Below, piece by piece: positions 8,742-18,062 of a DNA stretch of 64,000 nt (the stretch's first letter is position 1; each line of letters starts with the position of its first letter). The DNA is taken from the NCBI RefSeq assembly GCF_030035605.1, contig NZ_CP106736.1, forward strand, positions 1,922,001 to 1,986,000. Reading direction: 5' to 3'. This DNA is from Silvimonas soli. GTDB lineage: Bacteria > Pseudomonadota > Gammaproteobacteria > Burkholderiales > Chitinibacteraceae. The notes beneath the pieces were generated by a model. It worked only from the letters and a program-made list of their open reading frames with translations, did no database searches and was not told the origin of the DNA. Position numbers and translations under genes: made by a program.

Positions 8742-8825
8742 TGTCACGTCTCCAGTGGTTTTTGCCAGCATACCTGCGCCACGGCGACGAATATATGAAT
8801 GCGCTATCGGCGGCATCGCAAATAC

Positions 8826-8857
8826 AAAAAAAGACTGGCGTCGCCGTCAGTCTTTTT
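8826..8857. terminator. Bidirectional terminator
   Basis: AAAAAGACTG and CAGTCTTTTT arms around a GC centre, with A/T runs on both sides, between creA (start 8741) and the small secreted gene ending at 8904. It terminates the latter on the minus strand. Confidence 0.8.
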
Positions 8858-8903
8858 ATGCCGCTTGATCTGGGGTATCTGTCTCGCCTGTATGGCTGAC
8901 CCT

Positions 8904-9101
8904 TTACATCTGACCCGCTTGTTGCTGCTTTTGCATGGTCGGTACCGGCATGGGCGTGCTGTTCTTCTCCCATGGCGGCGGACGGCGCACGGCGCCTTGT
9001 GAACCACCGGCGGTACCGCCACCGCCCATGCCATCGGCCCAACTGCTTGTCGGGATAGCCAAGGTGGATAGAAGAGCCAGAGTGAGTGCGACTTGCTTCA
9101 T
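8904..9101 (-). CDS. Small secreted Gly/Pro/Gln-rich protein, unknown
   Basis: A 65-residue protein starting at ATG 9101 after TGGAGAAATCAC. The first 22 residues form a signal peptide ending SSWADG. The mature part is low-complexity (GMGGGGTAGGSQGA, then proline-rich, ending QKQQQAGQM). It has its own ribosome site and terminator, so it looks real, but I recognise no family. Confidence 0.6.
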   Translation of the reverse strand: MKQVALTLALLSTLAIPTSSWADGMGGGGTAGGSQGAVRRPPPWEKNSTPMPVPTMQKQQQAGQM

Positions 9102-9247
9102 GTGATTTCTCCAGGAAACCCGAAGGTGCAGCCACATCAGGGAGGGATATCCAGTCTGCGCTGCTATAGCTTTAGTCGCCTTGGCATGCGAGTTCTATCC
9201 GCCGTGACCGCAACGGCCCGCCAAACGGCAGGCCGAACCGCAGACGT

Positions 9248-9280
9248 AAAAAAACCGGCCCCCCTGCGGGAGGGACCGGT
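9248..9280 (-). terminator. Terminator of the maltose transport operon
   Basis: On the minus strand ACCGGTCCCTCCC pairs imperfectly with GGGGGGCCGGT and is followed by seven Ts, about 100 bases after the malG stop. Nothing else is seen in 9102-9383. Confidence 0.8.
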
Positions 9281-9383
9281 CCAAGTCGCGTGCAAAAGAT
9301 AACCAGGATTGCTACTGCAATGTTTCTATTCCGTCCTCTTAAAGCCTGTGGTTTCGTCGCTAGGACAACGTTGCCACCGGCTT

Positions 9384-10274
9384 TTAGCCCTTCACCCCGC
9401 CCGATGTCAGCCCGTTCACCATCCACTTCTGCGATAACAAAAACAGCAGCGTAATGGGCAGGCCAGACAAAATTGCAGCGGCGGCAAAGTCGCCCCACAG
9501 ATAGTTCTGTGTGTATAAGTAAAGTTTTGATCCCACAGCCAGCGTGAGATTTTGTTCCTGGTGCAACAAAACCGACGCCACCGGATACTCAATAATGGCG
9601 CCAATGAATGCCAACAGAAATACCACAATCAAAATGGGTACCGCCATAGGCAACAATACGTAGCGAAACGTTTGAAAATGGCTGGCACCGTCCACCAGCG
9701 CGGCTTCTTCGATTTCGACTGGAATCGTTTCAAAGTAGCCCTTGATGGTCCAGATATGCAGCGCCACGCCACCGGCATAAGCCAGCACCAGACTGCCGTG
9801 GCTATCAATGCCCAGCCACGGCACGTAATTGCCGATCTGGTCAAAGATGGCGTAGATGGCGATCAGCGACAGCACCGACGGAAACATCTGCATCAAGAAC
9901 AAGGCATTCAGGCCAAACTTGCGGCCCACAAACTTGAGCCGGGCAAAGGCATAGGCGCAAGTTGTGGACAACACCAGCACCACCACGGCGGTCATCAGCG
10001 CCACCTTGCAGGAGTTCCACAGCCAGTGCAGCACCGGGAACGGCGGGTCAACCTGATGCCCGAACTGGTCGATGTACGAAAAGCCCAGCGCCAGCTTCCA
10101 GTGCTCCAGACTGATGTGATCCGGAATGATGCCGCCAGCAGCAAAGTTGCCGGAGCGCAATGAGATCGACACGATCATCAAGAACGGAAACAAACACAGC
10201 GCAATAAACGCGATGAGGGCAATGTGAGTCGCAGCAACGCGTCCGGTATGACTTTTATCCAGCACCATGGCCAT
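9384..10274 (-). CDS. malG: Maltose/maltodextrin ABC transporter permease
   Basis: A 296-residue inner-membrane permease with six predicted membrane segments. The EAA loop that docks to the ATPase is seen at VEIEEAALVDGASHFQTFRYVLLPMAVP, and the C-terminal GLTSGGVKG is typical of MalG. ATG 10274 begins three bases after the malF stop, so the two are translationally linked. Confidence 0.93.
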   Translation of the reverse strand: MAMVLDKSHTGRVAATHIALIAFIALCLFPFLMIVSISLRSGNFAAGGIIPDHISLEHWKLALGFSYIDQFGHQVDPPFPVLHWLWNSCKVALMTAVVVLVLSTTCAYAFARLKFVGRKFGLNALFLMQMFPSVLSLIAIYAIFDQIGNYVPWLGIDSHGSLVLAYAGGVALHIWTIKGYFETIPVEIEEAALVDGASHFQTFRYVLLPMAVPILIVVFLLAFIGAIIEYPVASVLLHQEQNLTLAVGSKLYLYTQNYLWGDFAAAAILSGLPITLLFLLSQKWMVNGLTSGGVKG

Positions 10275-10277
10275 GGT

Positions 10278-11807
10278 TTATTTCCTTTCCTGCACATTAA
10301 CGCGAGTGAGCTTCAGGTTCAGCAGCGACAGCGCGCCCACCAGGATGAAGATCACCGTCGAGATCGCTGCCGCCAGGCCGAAGTTCTGGCCCGAATCCTG
10401 GAAGGCAATGCGATAGGTGTAGCTCACCAGAATGTCGGTCGCACCGGCTGGCGTCATGCTGTCGGCAAAGTCCGGACCGCCCGCAGTCAGCAGCGAGATC
10501 AGCACAAAGTTGTTGAAGTTGAAGGCGAAACTCGCCAGCAACAACGGCATGATCGGCTTGGCAATCAGCGGCAGGGTAATGCGGGTGAGGTTGGTCCACG
10601 CGCCGCCACCGTGAATGGCTGAGGCTTCATACAAGTCGCTCGGGATCGATTTGATCAGCCCCATCACCAACAGCATGATGTACGGATAACCCAGCCAGGT
10701 ATTCACCAGCAGCAACATGGCGCGGGCGAGCCACGGGTTGGAGAACCATTCCGGCTTGATGCCAAACATGGCGTGCAGCACGTAGTTGATCTCGCCAAAG
10801 TTCTCGTTGAACAAGCCTCTGAAGATCAAGATCGAAATAAACCCCGGCACGGCATAAGGCAGGAACAAGGCCACGCGGTAGATACCGCGAAACTTGAGCG
10901 ATTCCCAACTCAAAGCCACCGCCAGCAAGAAGCCCACCACAAAGGTCAGCAACACAGTGCCTGCGGCAAAACAGACGGTCCAGACAAAGATTTTAAGCAG
11001 CGGACCACGGAACTGGCTGCTGGTAAACAACTGCACAAAGTTGGCCAGACCCACTTTGACGGTAAAGCCTGGCGTGACTTTCTCGCCAGCGGCGGTTTCA
11101 TAAAAACCGGTCTTGATATTGGGCTTGAGCACATCGCCCGTTTGCAGGTTCTTCAGCGAGCCATCTGCGTTCTGGCTGTACAACGGCGCAGAAGGCGAGA
11201 CTTTGGAGAACCCTGAAATCTGGTATTTCGAGACGTGATCCGGCACCACAATGCGCAACTCTTTGAGCGCGGGCTGCATGGCGATCACGGCGCGAATGGC
11301 GATCTTCTCGCCTGCGGGTGCAGCGTTGGCCGGGTAGACTTTGAGTTCAACCGGTTTGCCAGTGGCGTGGTCCAGATTGACGCTGTCGCTCACCCAGTTG
11401 TGGCCATCGGCGGAACTCAGATAAATGCGGGCGTCGGCACCGGCCGGGTAAATGGCCATATCCAGCGCGTCGCCGCCAGCGGAATAGGTCTGATCCAGAA
11501 AATAGCGGGTGACACGATCAAACGTCAGCAGATTGGTAGAACTGTAATTGGTAAAGCCGATGCTCACGGTATAGGCGGCCGGGAACACCACAAAAACGAG
11601 TGCGGCAAATACACCGGGGTACAGATAGCGCCATGGATACAGACGCGGCGAGCTGAGCAGCCAGATCGATGCCGCCAGGATCACGGTGAACCCCATGGCT
11701 GTCCAGGTATGCCCGGCGGTGTAGACCGCCACAATCAGCCATATCGAGGCCAGTATCAACAGCAGCCCCAGTGCAGGGCCGGCCCAGCGGGCCAGTTTGC
11801 TTTGCAT
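10278..11807 (-). CDS. malF: Maltose/maltodextrin ABC transporter permease
   Basis: A 509-residue permease close to E. coli MalF (514) in size, with three N-terminal membrane segments, a large periplasmic P2-like domain at roughly residues 80-270, then the transport core. The EAA loop is SDLYEASAIHGGGAWTNLTRITLPLIAKPI. ATG 11807 follows AAGGAAACACGGAA. The malE-malF gap (250 bp) carries a hairpin and a REP pair. Confidence 0.94.
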   Translation of the reverse strand: MQSKLARWAGPALGLLLILASIWLIVAVYTAGHTWTAMGFTVILAASIWLLSSPRLYPWRYLYPGVFAALVFVVFPAAYTVSIGFTNYSSTNLLTFDRVTRYFLDQTYSAGGDALDMAIYPAGADARIYLSSADGHNWVSDSVNLDHATGKPVELKVYPANAAPAGEKIAIRAVIAMQPALKELRIVVPDHVSKYQISGFSKVSPSAPLYSQNADGSLKNLQTGDVLKPNIKTGFYETAAGEKVTPGFTVKVGLANFVQLFTSSQFRGPLLKIFVWTVCFAAGTVLLTFVVGFLLAVALSWESLKFRGIYRVALFLPYAVPGFISILIFRGLFNENFGEINYVLHAMFGIKPEWFSNPWLARAMLLLVNTWLGYPYIMLLVMGLIKSIPSDLYEASAIHGGGAWTNLTRITLPLIAKPIMPLLLASFAFNFNNFVLISLLTAGGPDFADSMTPAGATDILVSYTYRIAFQDSGQNFGLAAAISTVIFILVGALSLLNLKLTRVNVQERK

Positions 11808-11904
11808 TTCCGTGTTTCCTTGCCGGCTCTACGGCATCAATGCGCGCGATCCGGAACAACCCAAATCATCGAGAACTCCCACCGCTAGATATCTGGCGGG
11901 AAAC

Positions 11905-11940
11905 ACCCCGGCCGCAACGTGGCAGCGCTGTTGCCGGGGT
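11905..11940. other. GC-rich hairpin in the malE-malF gap
   Basis: Arms ACCCCGG (11905-11911) and CCGGGGT (11934-11940) with inner CAAC/GTTG pairing. The tail is not strongly T-rich on either strand, so it is more likely a processing or stability structure than a full terminator. Confidence 0.5.
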
Positions 11941-11956
11941 TTACTACTTTGCTCAC

Positions 11957-12046
11957 GCAGGGTGCGTACTTGTGCCGCACAGCGGCGTTATGCGCACCGT
12001 CCCGCCTTGGCTGAACGCGTTCGCACGCAGTGCGTGCAAACCCTAC
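11957..12046. repeat. REP pair (BIME) between malE and malF
   Basis: A degenerate plus-oriented unit (GCAGGGTGCG...GCGCACC, 11957-11998) faces a good minus-oriented unit at 12013-12046: on the minus strand GTAGGGTTTGCACGC-ACT-GCGTGCGAACGC. The GTAG foot plus imperfect hairpin is the REP hallmark. The same family occurs at 14612, in the 45.6-46.7 kb array, 47267, 47374, 48850 and 50501. Confidence 0.75.
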
Positions 12047-12057
12047 GGTGTTGTCAA

Positions 12058-13263
12058 TTACTTGGCCTTGATCTTGGCTGCAGCTGCGTCCAGACCATCC
12101 TTCACGCCTTGACGGCCTTGGGTGATGTTCTGCAGCGTGGTAGCCATGGTCGACCAGAACTTGCCCATTTCCGGGTTGTTAGGCATTGGCGAACCCGCTT
12201 GTGCGCTCTTCATGGTGGCAGCGATGTTCGGATCAGCCTTCAGTTCGTTGTAGAACGCCTTGTTGGCAGGTACGCCCAGCGGCACATCGTCGTTCATGGT
12301 CTTCAGGCCCTTGACGCTGAGCATGTAGTTTTCCAGGAACTCAACAGCCAGATCCTTGTTCTGGCTCGATTGCACGATCATCGCGCCCAGCACGCCCACG
12401 AACGGCGCAGATGCCTTGCCATTCACGGTCGGGATTGGCGCCACGCCGAAGTTGATCTTGCTCTTCTTCAGGTTTTCCCAAGCCCACGGACCGGTAATCA
12501 TCATGGCAACCTTGCCTTGATTCACGCCTGCTTCCATTTCAGCGTAAGAAGCGCTCTTGGGCATGGCACCGGTCGAGATCAGCTTCATCAGTGTGTTCAC
12601 ACCAGCAACCGAACCGGCATTGTTCACGCCGACATCGTCGGCATCATAAGAGCCGTCCGCCTTGTGCTTGAATGGATAACCACCACCCGCGCCCAGCAGC
12701 GGCCAGGTGAAGTAGGTGTTGGTGTAGTCCCACAGAATGGCTTTTTTGCCTTCGCCGGAGAGTTTTTTGTCCAGCGCCATCACGTCGTCAAACGACTTGG
12801 GCGGTGTGGGGACCAGATCCTTGTTGTACACCAGCGCCACAGCTTCGATGGCGATCGGGTAACCCCAGGTCTTGCCGCCCGAAGTCCAGGCCTTCCAGCC
12901 CAGCGGATCGATTTCACCCTTGACCTTGGCGCTAGGATTAACCGGGCTCAGCAAACCGGCAGTGGCCCATTCGCCCATGCGGTCGTGTGGCCAAATGAAA
13001 ATATCCGGGCCTTTACCAGCAGCGGCAGCTTGCTGGAACTTGTTCGGTGCATCTTCCGGGCGCTCTACCACCACTTGCACGCCGGTCGCCTTGGTGAATT
13101 CAGCACCAATGGCCATCAAACCTTTGTACGACTTGTCGCCATTGGTCCAGATCAGCAGTTTGCCAGGTTCAGCGGCCACTGCAGACATTGCACCCAGCCC
13201 CATGACTGCAGCTGCAACCGACGACAACACTACTCGACCCAAACGACTGCGCGAGATATCCAT
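12058..13263 (-). CDS. malE: Periplasmic maltose/maltodextrin-binding protein
   Basis: A 401-residue solute-binding protein. ATG 13263 was chosen for the GGAGAG site and the signal peptide ending GAMSAVAAEPG; an upstream ATG lies at 13278. Motifs shared with E. coli MalE: LIWTNGDKSYKGL, GPDIFIWPHDRMG, YPIAIEAVALVYNKDL and MMITGPWAW. It delivers maltose and maltodextrins to MalFGK. An operator-like palindrome lies 115-127 bp upstream. Confidence 0.95.
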   Translation of the reverse strand: MDISRSRLGRVVLSSVAAAVMGLGAMSAVAAEPGKLLIWTNGDKSYKGLMAIGAEFTKATGVQVVVERPEDAPNKFQQAAAAGKGPDIFIWPHDRMGEWATAGLLSPVNPSAKVKGEIDPLGWKAWTSGGKTWGYPIAIEAVALVYNKDLVPTPPKSFDDVMALDKKLSGEGKKAILWDYTNTYFTWPLLGAGGGYPFKHKADGSYDADDVGVNNAGSVAGVNTLMKLISTGAMPKSASYAEMEAGVNQGKVAMMITGPWAWENLKKSKINFGVAPIPTVNGKASAPFVGVLGAMIVQSSQNKDLAVEFLENYMLSVKGLKTMNDDVPLGVPANKAFYNELKADPNIAATMKSAQAGSPMPNNPEMGKFWSTMATTLQNITQGRQGVKDGLDAAAAKIKAK

Positions 13264-13377
13264 TGCTTGACTCTCCATCGATATATTTTCAGAGTTTTGA
13301 TAGTGAGTGACCGGCAAAACCAACCTGATGGCGCTTCAGAGTCGTACCAGGCAGATTTTACTGACTACTCCAGTCCC

Positions 13378-13390
13378 TAAACCGGTTTGA
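13378..13390. promoter_or_regulatory. Operator-like palindrome upstream of malE
   Basis: TAAACCGGTTTGA with perfect core AAACCGGTTT. The same core recurs at 16601-16610, and a related core at 16391-16403, within the cluster that includes a LacI-family regulator. Confidence 0.65.
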
Positions 13391-13478
13391 ATAGCGCCGG
13401 AAGCCACATTGTTCAACCAGATCACCGCATGTGCGATCAGTAAAAGCCATTACGACAATGTGGGTTTCCGGGCAATCT

Positions 13479-14582
13479 TCACTCAGCCAGGGGGTCCAGC
13501 CGACGCAAGGCAATGCCTTGCGCGTTAAACAGGTAACCATGCTGCGGTTTGAAGCCGATCGACATGGATTCGCCAATCTCAACGTGCTTGAGTGCGGGGA
13601 TACGCACGGCCATCGGCGCCTTGCTGCCGACGTGTTCCATATACAACACAGATGAATCGCCCAGGCGTTCCAGCACCACCACTTTGCCGCTGACCACATT
13701 GTCCTGGATCGCCACATTCAAGTGTTCCGGACGCACGCCGACGGTGACTTCATCACCTACTTGCGCGCCGCTGGCATCTACCGCCACGCGCACTTGCTGG
13801 TTGTCCGGCAGCGTCACGCTGACGCCGCTGGCGTCAATCTGGGCAATGCGGCCAGTCAGGAAGTTCATGCCGGGCGAACCAAGGAAACCGGCCACGAACA
13901 GATTCACTGGTTCGTAGTACAGCTCGGTCGGCGTGCCGACTTGTTCCAGCCGTCCGGCCTGGAACACCACGATGCGGTCGGCCAAAGTCATGGCTTCGAC
14001 CTGATCGTGCGTCACGTAGATCATGGTCGCGCCCAGTTTGCGGTGCAGCTGGGCGATGTAGATCCGCATCTGCACGCGCAGCGAGGCGTCCAGGTTGGAC
14101 AGTGGTTCGTCGAACAGAAAGACTTCCGGCTTTTGCACAATCGCGCGGCCAATGGCTACGCGCTGACGCTGGCCACCCGACAATTCGCGCGGCTTGCGTT
14201 CCAGCAGGTGATCCAGCTGCAGCACTTTGGCGACGTCTTGCACAATCGGCGTGTACTCGGCCTTTTTCATATTGGCCAGGCGCAAACCAAATGCCATGTT
14301 TTCAAACACGCTCATGTGCGGATACAGCGCGTAAGACTGGAACACCATGGCAATGCCGCGCTTGACCGGCGGCAGCTCGTTCATGCGCACGCCGCCAATC
14401 TGCAACTCGCCTTCGCTGATGTCTTCCAGACCGGAAATCGTGCGCAGCAGCGTGGTTTTGCCACAGCCAGACGGGCCCACAAAAACGATGAACTCGCCGT
14501 CGTTGATTTCCAGATCAATGCCATGCAGCGTGGTGACTTCGCCAAAACGCTTTGTGATGTTCTTCAGACTAACTGTTGCCAT
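13479..14582 (-). CDS. malK: Maltose/maltodextrin ABC transporter ATPase
   Basis: A 367-residue MalK/UgpC-type ATPase. Walker A GPSGCGKTT, Q-loop VFQSYALYPHM, signature LSGGQRQRVAIGRA, Walker B VFLFDEPLSNLD and the H-loop VTHDQVEA are all intact; the C-terminal TOBE-like regulatory domain (about 235-367) is present. It energises MalFG. The glucosidase gene is upstream with a REP pair between; malE follows 215 bp downstream. Confidence 0.95.
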   Translation of the reverse strand: MATVSLKNITKRFGEVTTLHGIDLEINDGEFIVFVGPSGCGKTTLLRTISGLEDISEGELQIGGVRMNELPPVKRGIAMVFQSYALYPHMSVFENMAFGLRLANMKKAEYTPIVQDVAKVLQLDHLLERKPRELSGGQRQRVAIGRAIVQKPEVFLFDEPLSNLDASLRVQMRIYIAQLHRKLGATMIYVTHDQVEAMTLADRIVVFQAGRLEQVGTPTELYYEPVNLFVAGFLGSPGMNFLTGRIAQIDASGVSVTLPDNQQVRVAVDASGAQVGDEVTVGVRPEHLNVAIQDNVVSGKVVVLERLGDSSVLYMEHVGSKAPMAVRIPALKHVEIGESMSIGFKPQHGYLFNAQGIALRRLDPLAE

Positions 14583-14611
14583 GCTGTCTCTCTGTTTACC
14601 GCATCAAGCTG

Positions 14612-14681
14612 GACGCGTTCGCACGCTGCGCGTGCCAACCCTGCAAAATCTGCTCACGTAGGGTGCGCATTCATGCGCACC
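14612..14681. repeat. REP pair (BIME) between glucosidase and malK
   Basis: Minus-oriented unit at 14612-14644 (GACGCGTTCGCACGC...GCGTGCCAACCCTGC) and plus-oriented unit at 14658-14681 (GTAGGGTGCGCATTCATGCGCACC). Same family as the malE-malF and 45.6 kb copies. Confidence 0.75.
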
Positions 14682-14696
14682 GCCACCTCACCAACT

Positions 14697-16325
14697 TCAA
14701 ACCACCACGCCAAACCAGCCACCCCACGCGCCCAGCTTGAGGGTCTTGCCCACCAGTTCGGCGCCTGCCAGACCGTGGCCAGCCAGTTCGGTTGCAGCAA
14801 CCGGCAACTCAAACGTCGTTTCTTGTTCACTCAAATTGAACACCGCCACAATCGTCTGGCCATGCCAGCTACGAGTGAATGCCAGCACCGGTTCAGCGGA
14901 TTTGAAGAACGCGATATCGCCCTCAATCAAGGCCGGTTGGGTTTTACGCCAGTGCAGAATGCGGCGATAGGCGTTGAGCGTGGATTCACTGTTCGACTCT
15001 TGCGTATCCACGGCCAGCGGTACATGTGTCGCGGCAACTGGCAGCCAAGGTTCGTGCGCGCCAAAACCGGCATTAACCGCGCCAGACTGCCACGGCATGG
15101 GCGTGCGGCAACCGTCGCGGCCTTTGAATTCCGGCCACATCGTAATGCCGTACGGGTCTTGCAGTTGTTCAAAGGTCAGTTGCGCTTCGGGCAGGCCCAG
15201 TTCTTCGCCCTGATACAGGCAACTGGAGCCACGCAAGGCGGTTTCCATGGCCAGAATCATGGGCGCAAAGCGCGGATGTTGCGTGTCTTTGCCCCAGCGG
15301 GTAACAACGCGGATCGAGTCGTGGTTGCCGGTAGTCCAGCAGCCCCAACCGTCTTTGATTTCGGCTTCCAGATCACTGACCTGGCTGCGGATATGTTCGG
15401 CAGAGAAGTCGGCGGTCAGCAGGTTAAAGCTGTACGCCATGTTCAGCTTGTCGCCGCCATTGGTGTACTCGGCCATGATGCTCAGGCTATTGTCGTCGCC
15501 CACTTCACCCACGCTCATCGCGCCGTATTGATCCAGCAGCTTGCGGATGCGCTGCAGGAAAGCCACGTTTTCCGGCTGGGTCTTGTCGTACAAATGCGCT
15601 TGGTAACCGTACGGATTTTCAATGCTCACCGACGCGGTATCACGCTTGGTCGCTGGCGGATTGCTGCGCAGTTGTTGATCGTGAAAATGGTAATTACACG
15701 CATCAAAGCGGAAGCCATCCACACCGCGCTTGAGCCAGAATTCGATCTGTTCCAGCGTGGCATCCTGTACTTCCGGGTTATGGAAGTTCAGATCCGGCTG
15801 GCTACCGAGGAAGTTGTGCATGTAGTACTGCAGGCGACGGGTATCCCAGCGCCACGACGGGCCGCCGAAAATCGACAACCAGTTGTTGGGCGGCGTGCCG
15901 TCAGCTTGCGGATCGGCCCAGATGTACCAGTCGGCTTTGGCGTTGGTCCGATCCTGGCGGCTTTCCTTGAACCAGGCATGCTGATCTGAGGTGTGCGACA
16001 ACACCTGATCAATGATGATCTTCAGACCAAGCGAATGCGCTTTGGCCAGCAGGCGGTCGAAGTCCTCGATTGAACCGAACAGAGGATCAACCGCACAGTA
16101 ATCAGAAACATCGTAGCCAAAGTCTTTCATCGGCGACTTGAAGAACGGGCTGATCCAGACTGCATCGACACCCAGGCTGGCGACGTAATCCAGATGCGCG
16201 CTGATGCCATTGAGGTCACCCACGCCATCGCCATTGCTGTCGGCAAAACTGCGCGGATAAATCTGGTAAATCACCGCACCACGCCACCACTTTGTGCTGC
16301 CTGAAGCTGCCTGTCGCTTACTCAT
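14697..16325 (-). CDS. GH13 alpha-glucosidase
   Basis: A 542-residue cytoplasmic enzyme of the oligo-1,6-glucosidase / alpha-glucosidase group. GH13 regions: VDAVWISPFF, LGLKIIIDQVLSHTSDQH (region I), GVDGFRFDACNYHF with the nucleophile Asp (region II), GEVGDDNS with the acid Glu (region III) and TGNHDSIRV (region IV). No signal peptide, so it acts on sugars taken up by MalEFGK. ATG 16325 follows AAAGAAGAAATC; 16349 is a possible alternative. First gene of the mal cluster, with operators upstream. Confidence 0.93.
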   Translation of the reverse strand: MSKRQAASGSTKWWRGAVIYQIYPRSFADSNGDGVGDLNGISAHLDYVASLGVDAVWISPFFKSPMKDFGYDVSDYCAVDPLFGSIEDFDRLLAKAHSLGLKIIIDQVLSHTSDQHAWFKESRQDRTNAKADWYIWADPQADGTPPNNWLSIFGGPSWRWDTRRLQYYMHNFLGSQPDLNFHNPEVQDATLEQIEFWLKRGVDGFRFDACNYHFHDQQLRSNPPATKRDTASVSIENPYGYQAHLYDKTQPENVAFLQRIRKLLDQYGAMSVGEVGDDNSLSIMAEYTNGGDKLNMAYSFNLLTADFSAEHIRSQVSDLEAEIKDGWGCWTTGNHDSIRVVTRWGKDTQHPRFAPMILAMETALRGSSCLYQGEELGLPEAQLTFEQLQDPYGITMWPEFKGRDGCRTPMPWQSGAVNAGFGAHEPWLPVAATHVPLAVDTQESNSESTLNAYRRILHWRKTQPALIEGDIAFFKSAEPVLAFTRSWHGQTIVAVFNLSEQETTFELPVAATELAGHGLAGAELVGKTLKLGAWGGWFGVVV

Positions 16326-16390
16326 GATTTCTTCTTTGAAAAGAGTCATTCACCAAAATGTCTCGCCCGATACTTTGGTTAATGACCCGG

Positions 16391-16403
16391 GTTACCGGTT
16401 TAC
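16391..16403. promoter_or_regulatory. Operator-like site near the alpha-glucosidase start
   Basis: GTTACCGGTTTAC, an imperfect palindrome with core ACCGGT, about 65 bp upstream of the glucosidase start. It matches the two AAACCGGTTT sites at six central and most flanking positions. Confidence 0.5.
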
Positions 16404-16598
16404 TCAACTGCCTCGTTGCGCCGGGTGCGTAGCAGTTATAGACCGCCCGTGCACGCTGCGAGAACCAGGTTTGTGCCTTATCCGCGCGGCGGATGATGCG
16501 GGCTATTGCGTAGTGCAATCACCACCAGCTTCTTTTGTCAGCACGAGACCAAGCCACTTTCAGCTCAATTTGATGGACAAATCCGGCATTCACATCAA

Positions 16599-16612
16599 TC
16601 AAACCGGTTTGA
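16599..16612. promoter_or_regulatory. 14-bp palindromic operator between regulator and glucosidase
   Basis: TCAAACCGGTTTGA is a perfect palindrome in the 478-bp gap between the LacI-family gene and the glucosidase. A degenerate version (AAACCTGGTA) is nearby at about 16635. No gene is seen in 16326-16803. Confidence 0.65.
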
Positions 16613-16803
16613 ATCAGCGTAGAGCGCATCTTAAACCTGGTAGTAAGCAATCAGAAACTACGGTAAATCACTTATGAGAGAGGAAGCAGAAACGCGTGCC
16701 GTGGCGCAAACCCAAGCAGCAAAGGACGAACGCGGGTTCAGCGTCAGCAGATAAAGGCATCTGCATGCTTTACCGGGCGTTGCAAAAAGGAGGAATTCGC
16801 AGT

Positions 16804-17820
16804 TCAGGCGGTTGCTGGTGCCATATCGGTACTGCCGCAAACAAACTCCGGGCGCCACAGGCGGTTAAGTGTTTGCGGCGGGTTGCCGGCAAGACGGCCC
16901 AGCATCAATTCGGCCATGGTGCGACCGGCTTCGCGCGCTTGTGGCTGGACGATGGCGCTCACGGTCATGCTGTCGGCCAGCAAAGCCGGTAAACCACCGA
17001 ACACGATCACCGAGATATCGCGCCCTGGTTGCAGGCCGCTCTGGCGCAAGGCGTTCATCACGCCCACCGCCGAGACGTTGTTATCCACCACCACCGCTGT
17101 CGGGCGTTGCGGCAAGGCCAGCAGTTGATTGAGCGCAGCGGCACCTTCGGCCGGGCTCAGGCCGCCTTGCACCATGAACTCGGGTTCCACCTGCACGCCC
17201 GCTGCGTGCAGGCCGACCAGATAACCCATGCGCCGTTGTGCGGCGAAATTCATGCTCAGCGGCGCGCTGATCAACGCAATATGGCGGTGACCTTGCGCGG
17301 TGAGGCGGTCCACCGCGATGCGCATGCCGTATTCGTTATCGTAATCGAACCAGGCGTAGGGCTTGGCCAGATCACTGCGTCCGTGCGCCACAAACGGGAA
17401 GTTCTTTTCTTGCAGATATTGCAGCCGCGCATCGCTCACTTGCGTTCGCGCCACAATCAAGCCGTCCACGCGCCCGCCAGAAACCACGCGCTGATAGGTT
17501 TCCAGTTCGTTCTCTTGCGCGGCCGAAACAATCACCAGGTCCATCGCGGCTTCACCGAGGCGTTCGGTAATACCGGCAATGATGTCCAGAAATACCGGAT
17601 CGCCCAGATCAGACGGCTCAAACGGATAAATGATGCCGATGCTGTCGGTTTTGCCCGTCGCCAAACGCCGCGCCACAGTATTGGCGCGATAACCCAAACG
17701 CGCCGCCGCCTCTACAACGCGCTCGCGGGTTTCGGCATTGACTTCAGGAAAGCCATTGAGCGCGCGACTGACGGTCGTTGGGGAAAGCTGTAAATGGGCA
17801 GCGAGCTGACGAAGGTTCAT
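16804..17820 (-). CDS. LacI-family transcriptional regulator of the mal cluster
   Basis: A 338-residue repressor-type protein. The helix-turn-helix NLRQLAAHLQLSPTTVSRALNG is at the N-terminus, followed by the hinge region NTVARRLATGKTD and a periplasmic-binding-protein-like sensor domain. ATG 17820 was chosen; a GTG lies two codons upstream and neither has a strong ribosome site. It lies next to and in line with the mal genes, and the AACCGGTT-core palindromes at 13378, 16391 and 16599 are its likely sites. Effector probably maltose or glucose-related sugar (inferred). Confidence 0.9.
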   Translation of the reverse strand: MNLRQLAAHLQLSPTTVSRALNGFPEVNAETRERVVEAAARLGYRANTVARRLATGKTDSIGIIYPFEPSDLGDPVFLDIIAGITERLGEAAMDLVIVSAAQENELETYQRVVSGGRVDGLIVARTQVSDARLQYLQEKNFPFVAHGRSDLAKPYAWFDYDNEYGMRIAVDRLTAQGHRHIALISAPLSMNFAAQRRMGYLVGLHAAGVQVEPEFMVQGGLSPAEGAAALNQLLALPQRPTAVVVDNNVSAVGVMNALRQSGLQPGRDISVIVFGGLPALLADSMTVSAIVQPQAREAGRTMAELMLGRLAGNPPQTLNRLWRPEFVCGSTDMAPATA

Positions 17821-18062
17821 GGGCACCAGGTATGGATCGGCAACAGAGCGACGAAATGCGGATGTTAAACGGTTGTGCGCAAAAATGGCTAATTGCCTGA
17901 TGCTGTTACGCGATCAGCAAGATAGATCGACCACGTTTTGCCATTGCCGCACATTCTGCGGGCCCGTCCCGGCCAAAGCCATCCAGCGAATGCCGTATCC
18001 CTGGCTAATTGGCGGGTTTACCGGCATCGACGGCGCCATTTTTCCGGTATCGGAAGCGCGAT
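17821..18062. other. Intergenic region without supported gene
   Basis: A 242-bp gap between the LacI-family regulator start and the RES toxin stop. No credible reading frame, strong terminator or known RNA was seen. Confidence 0.5.
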
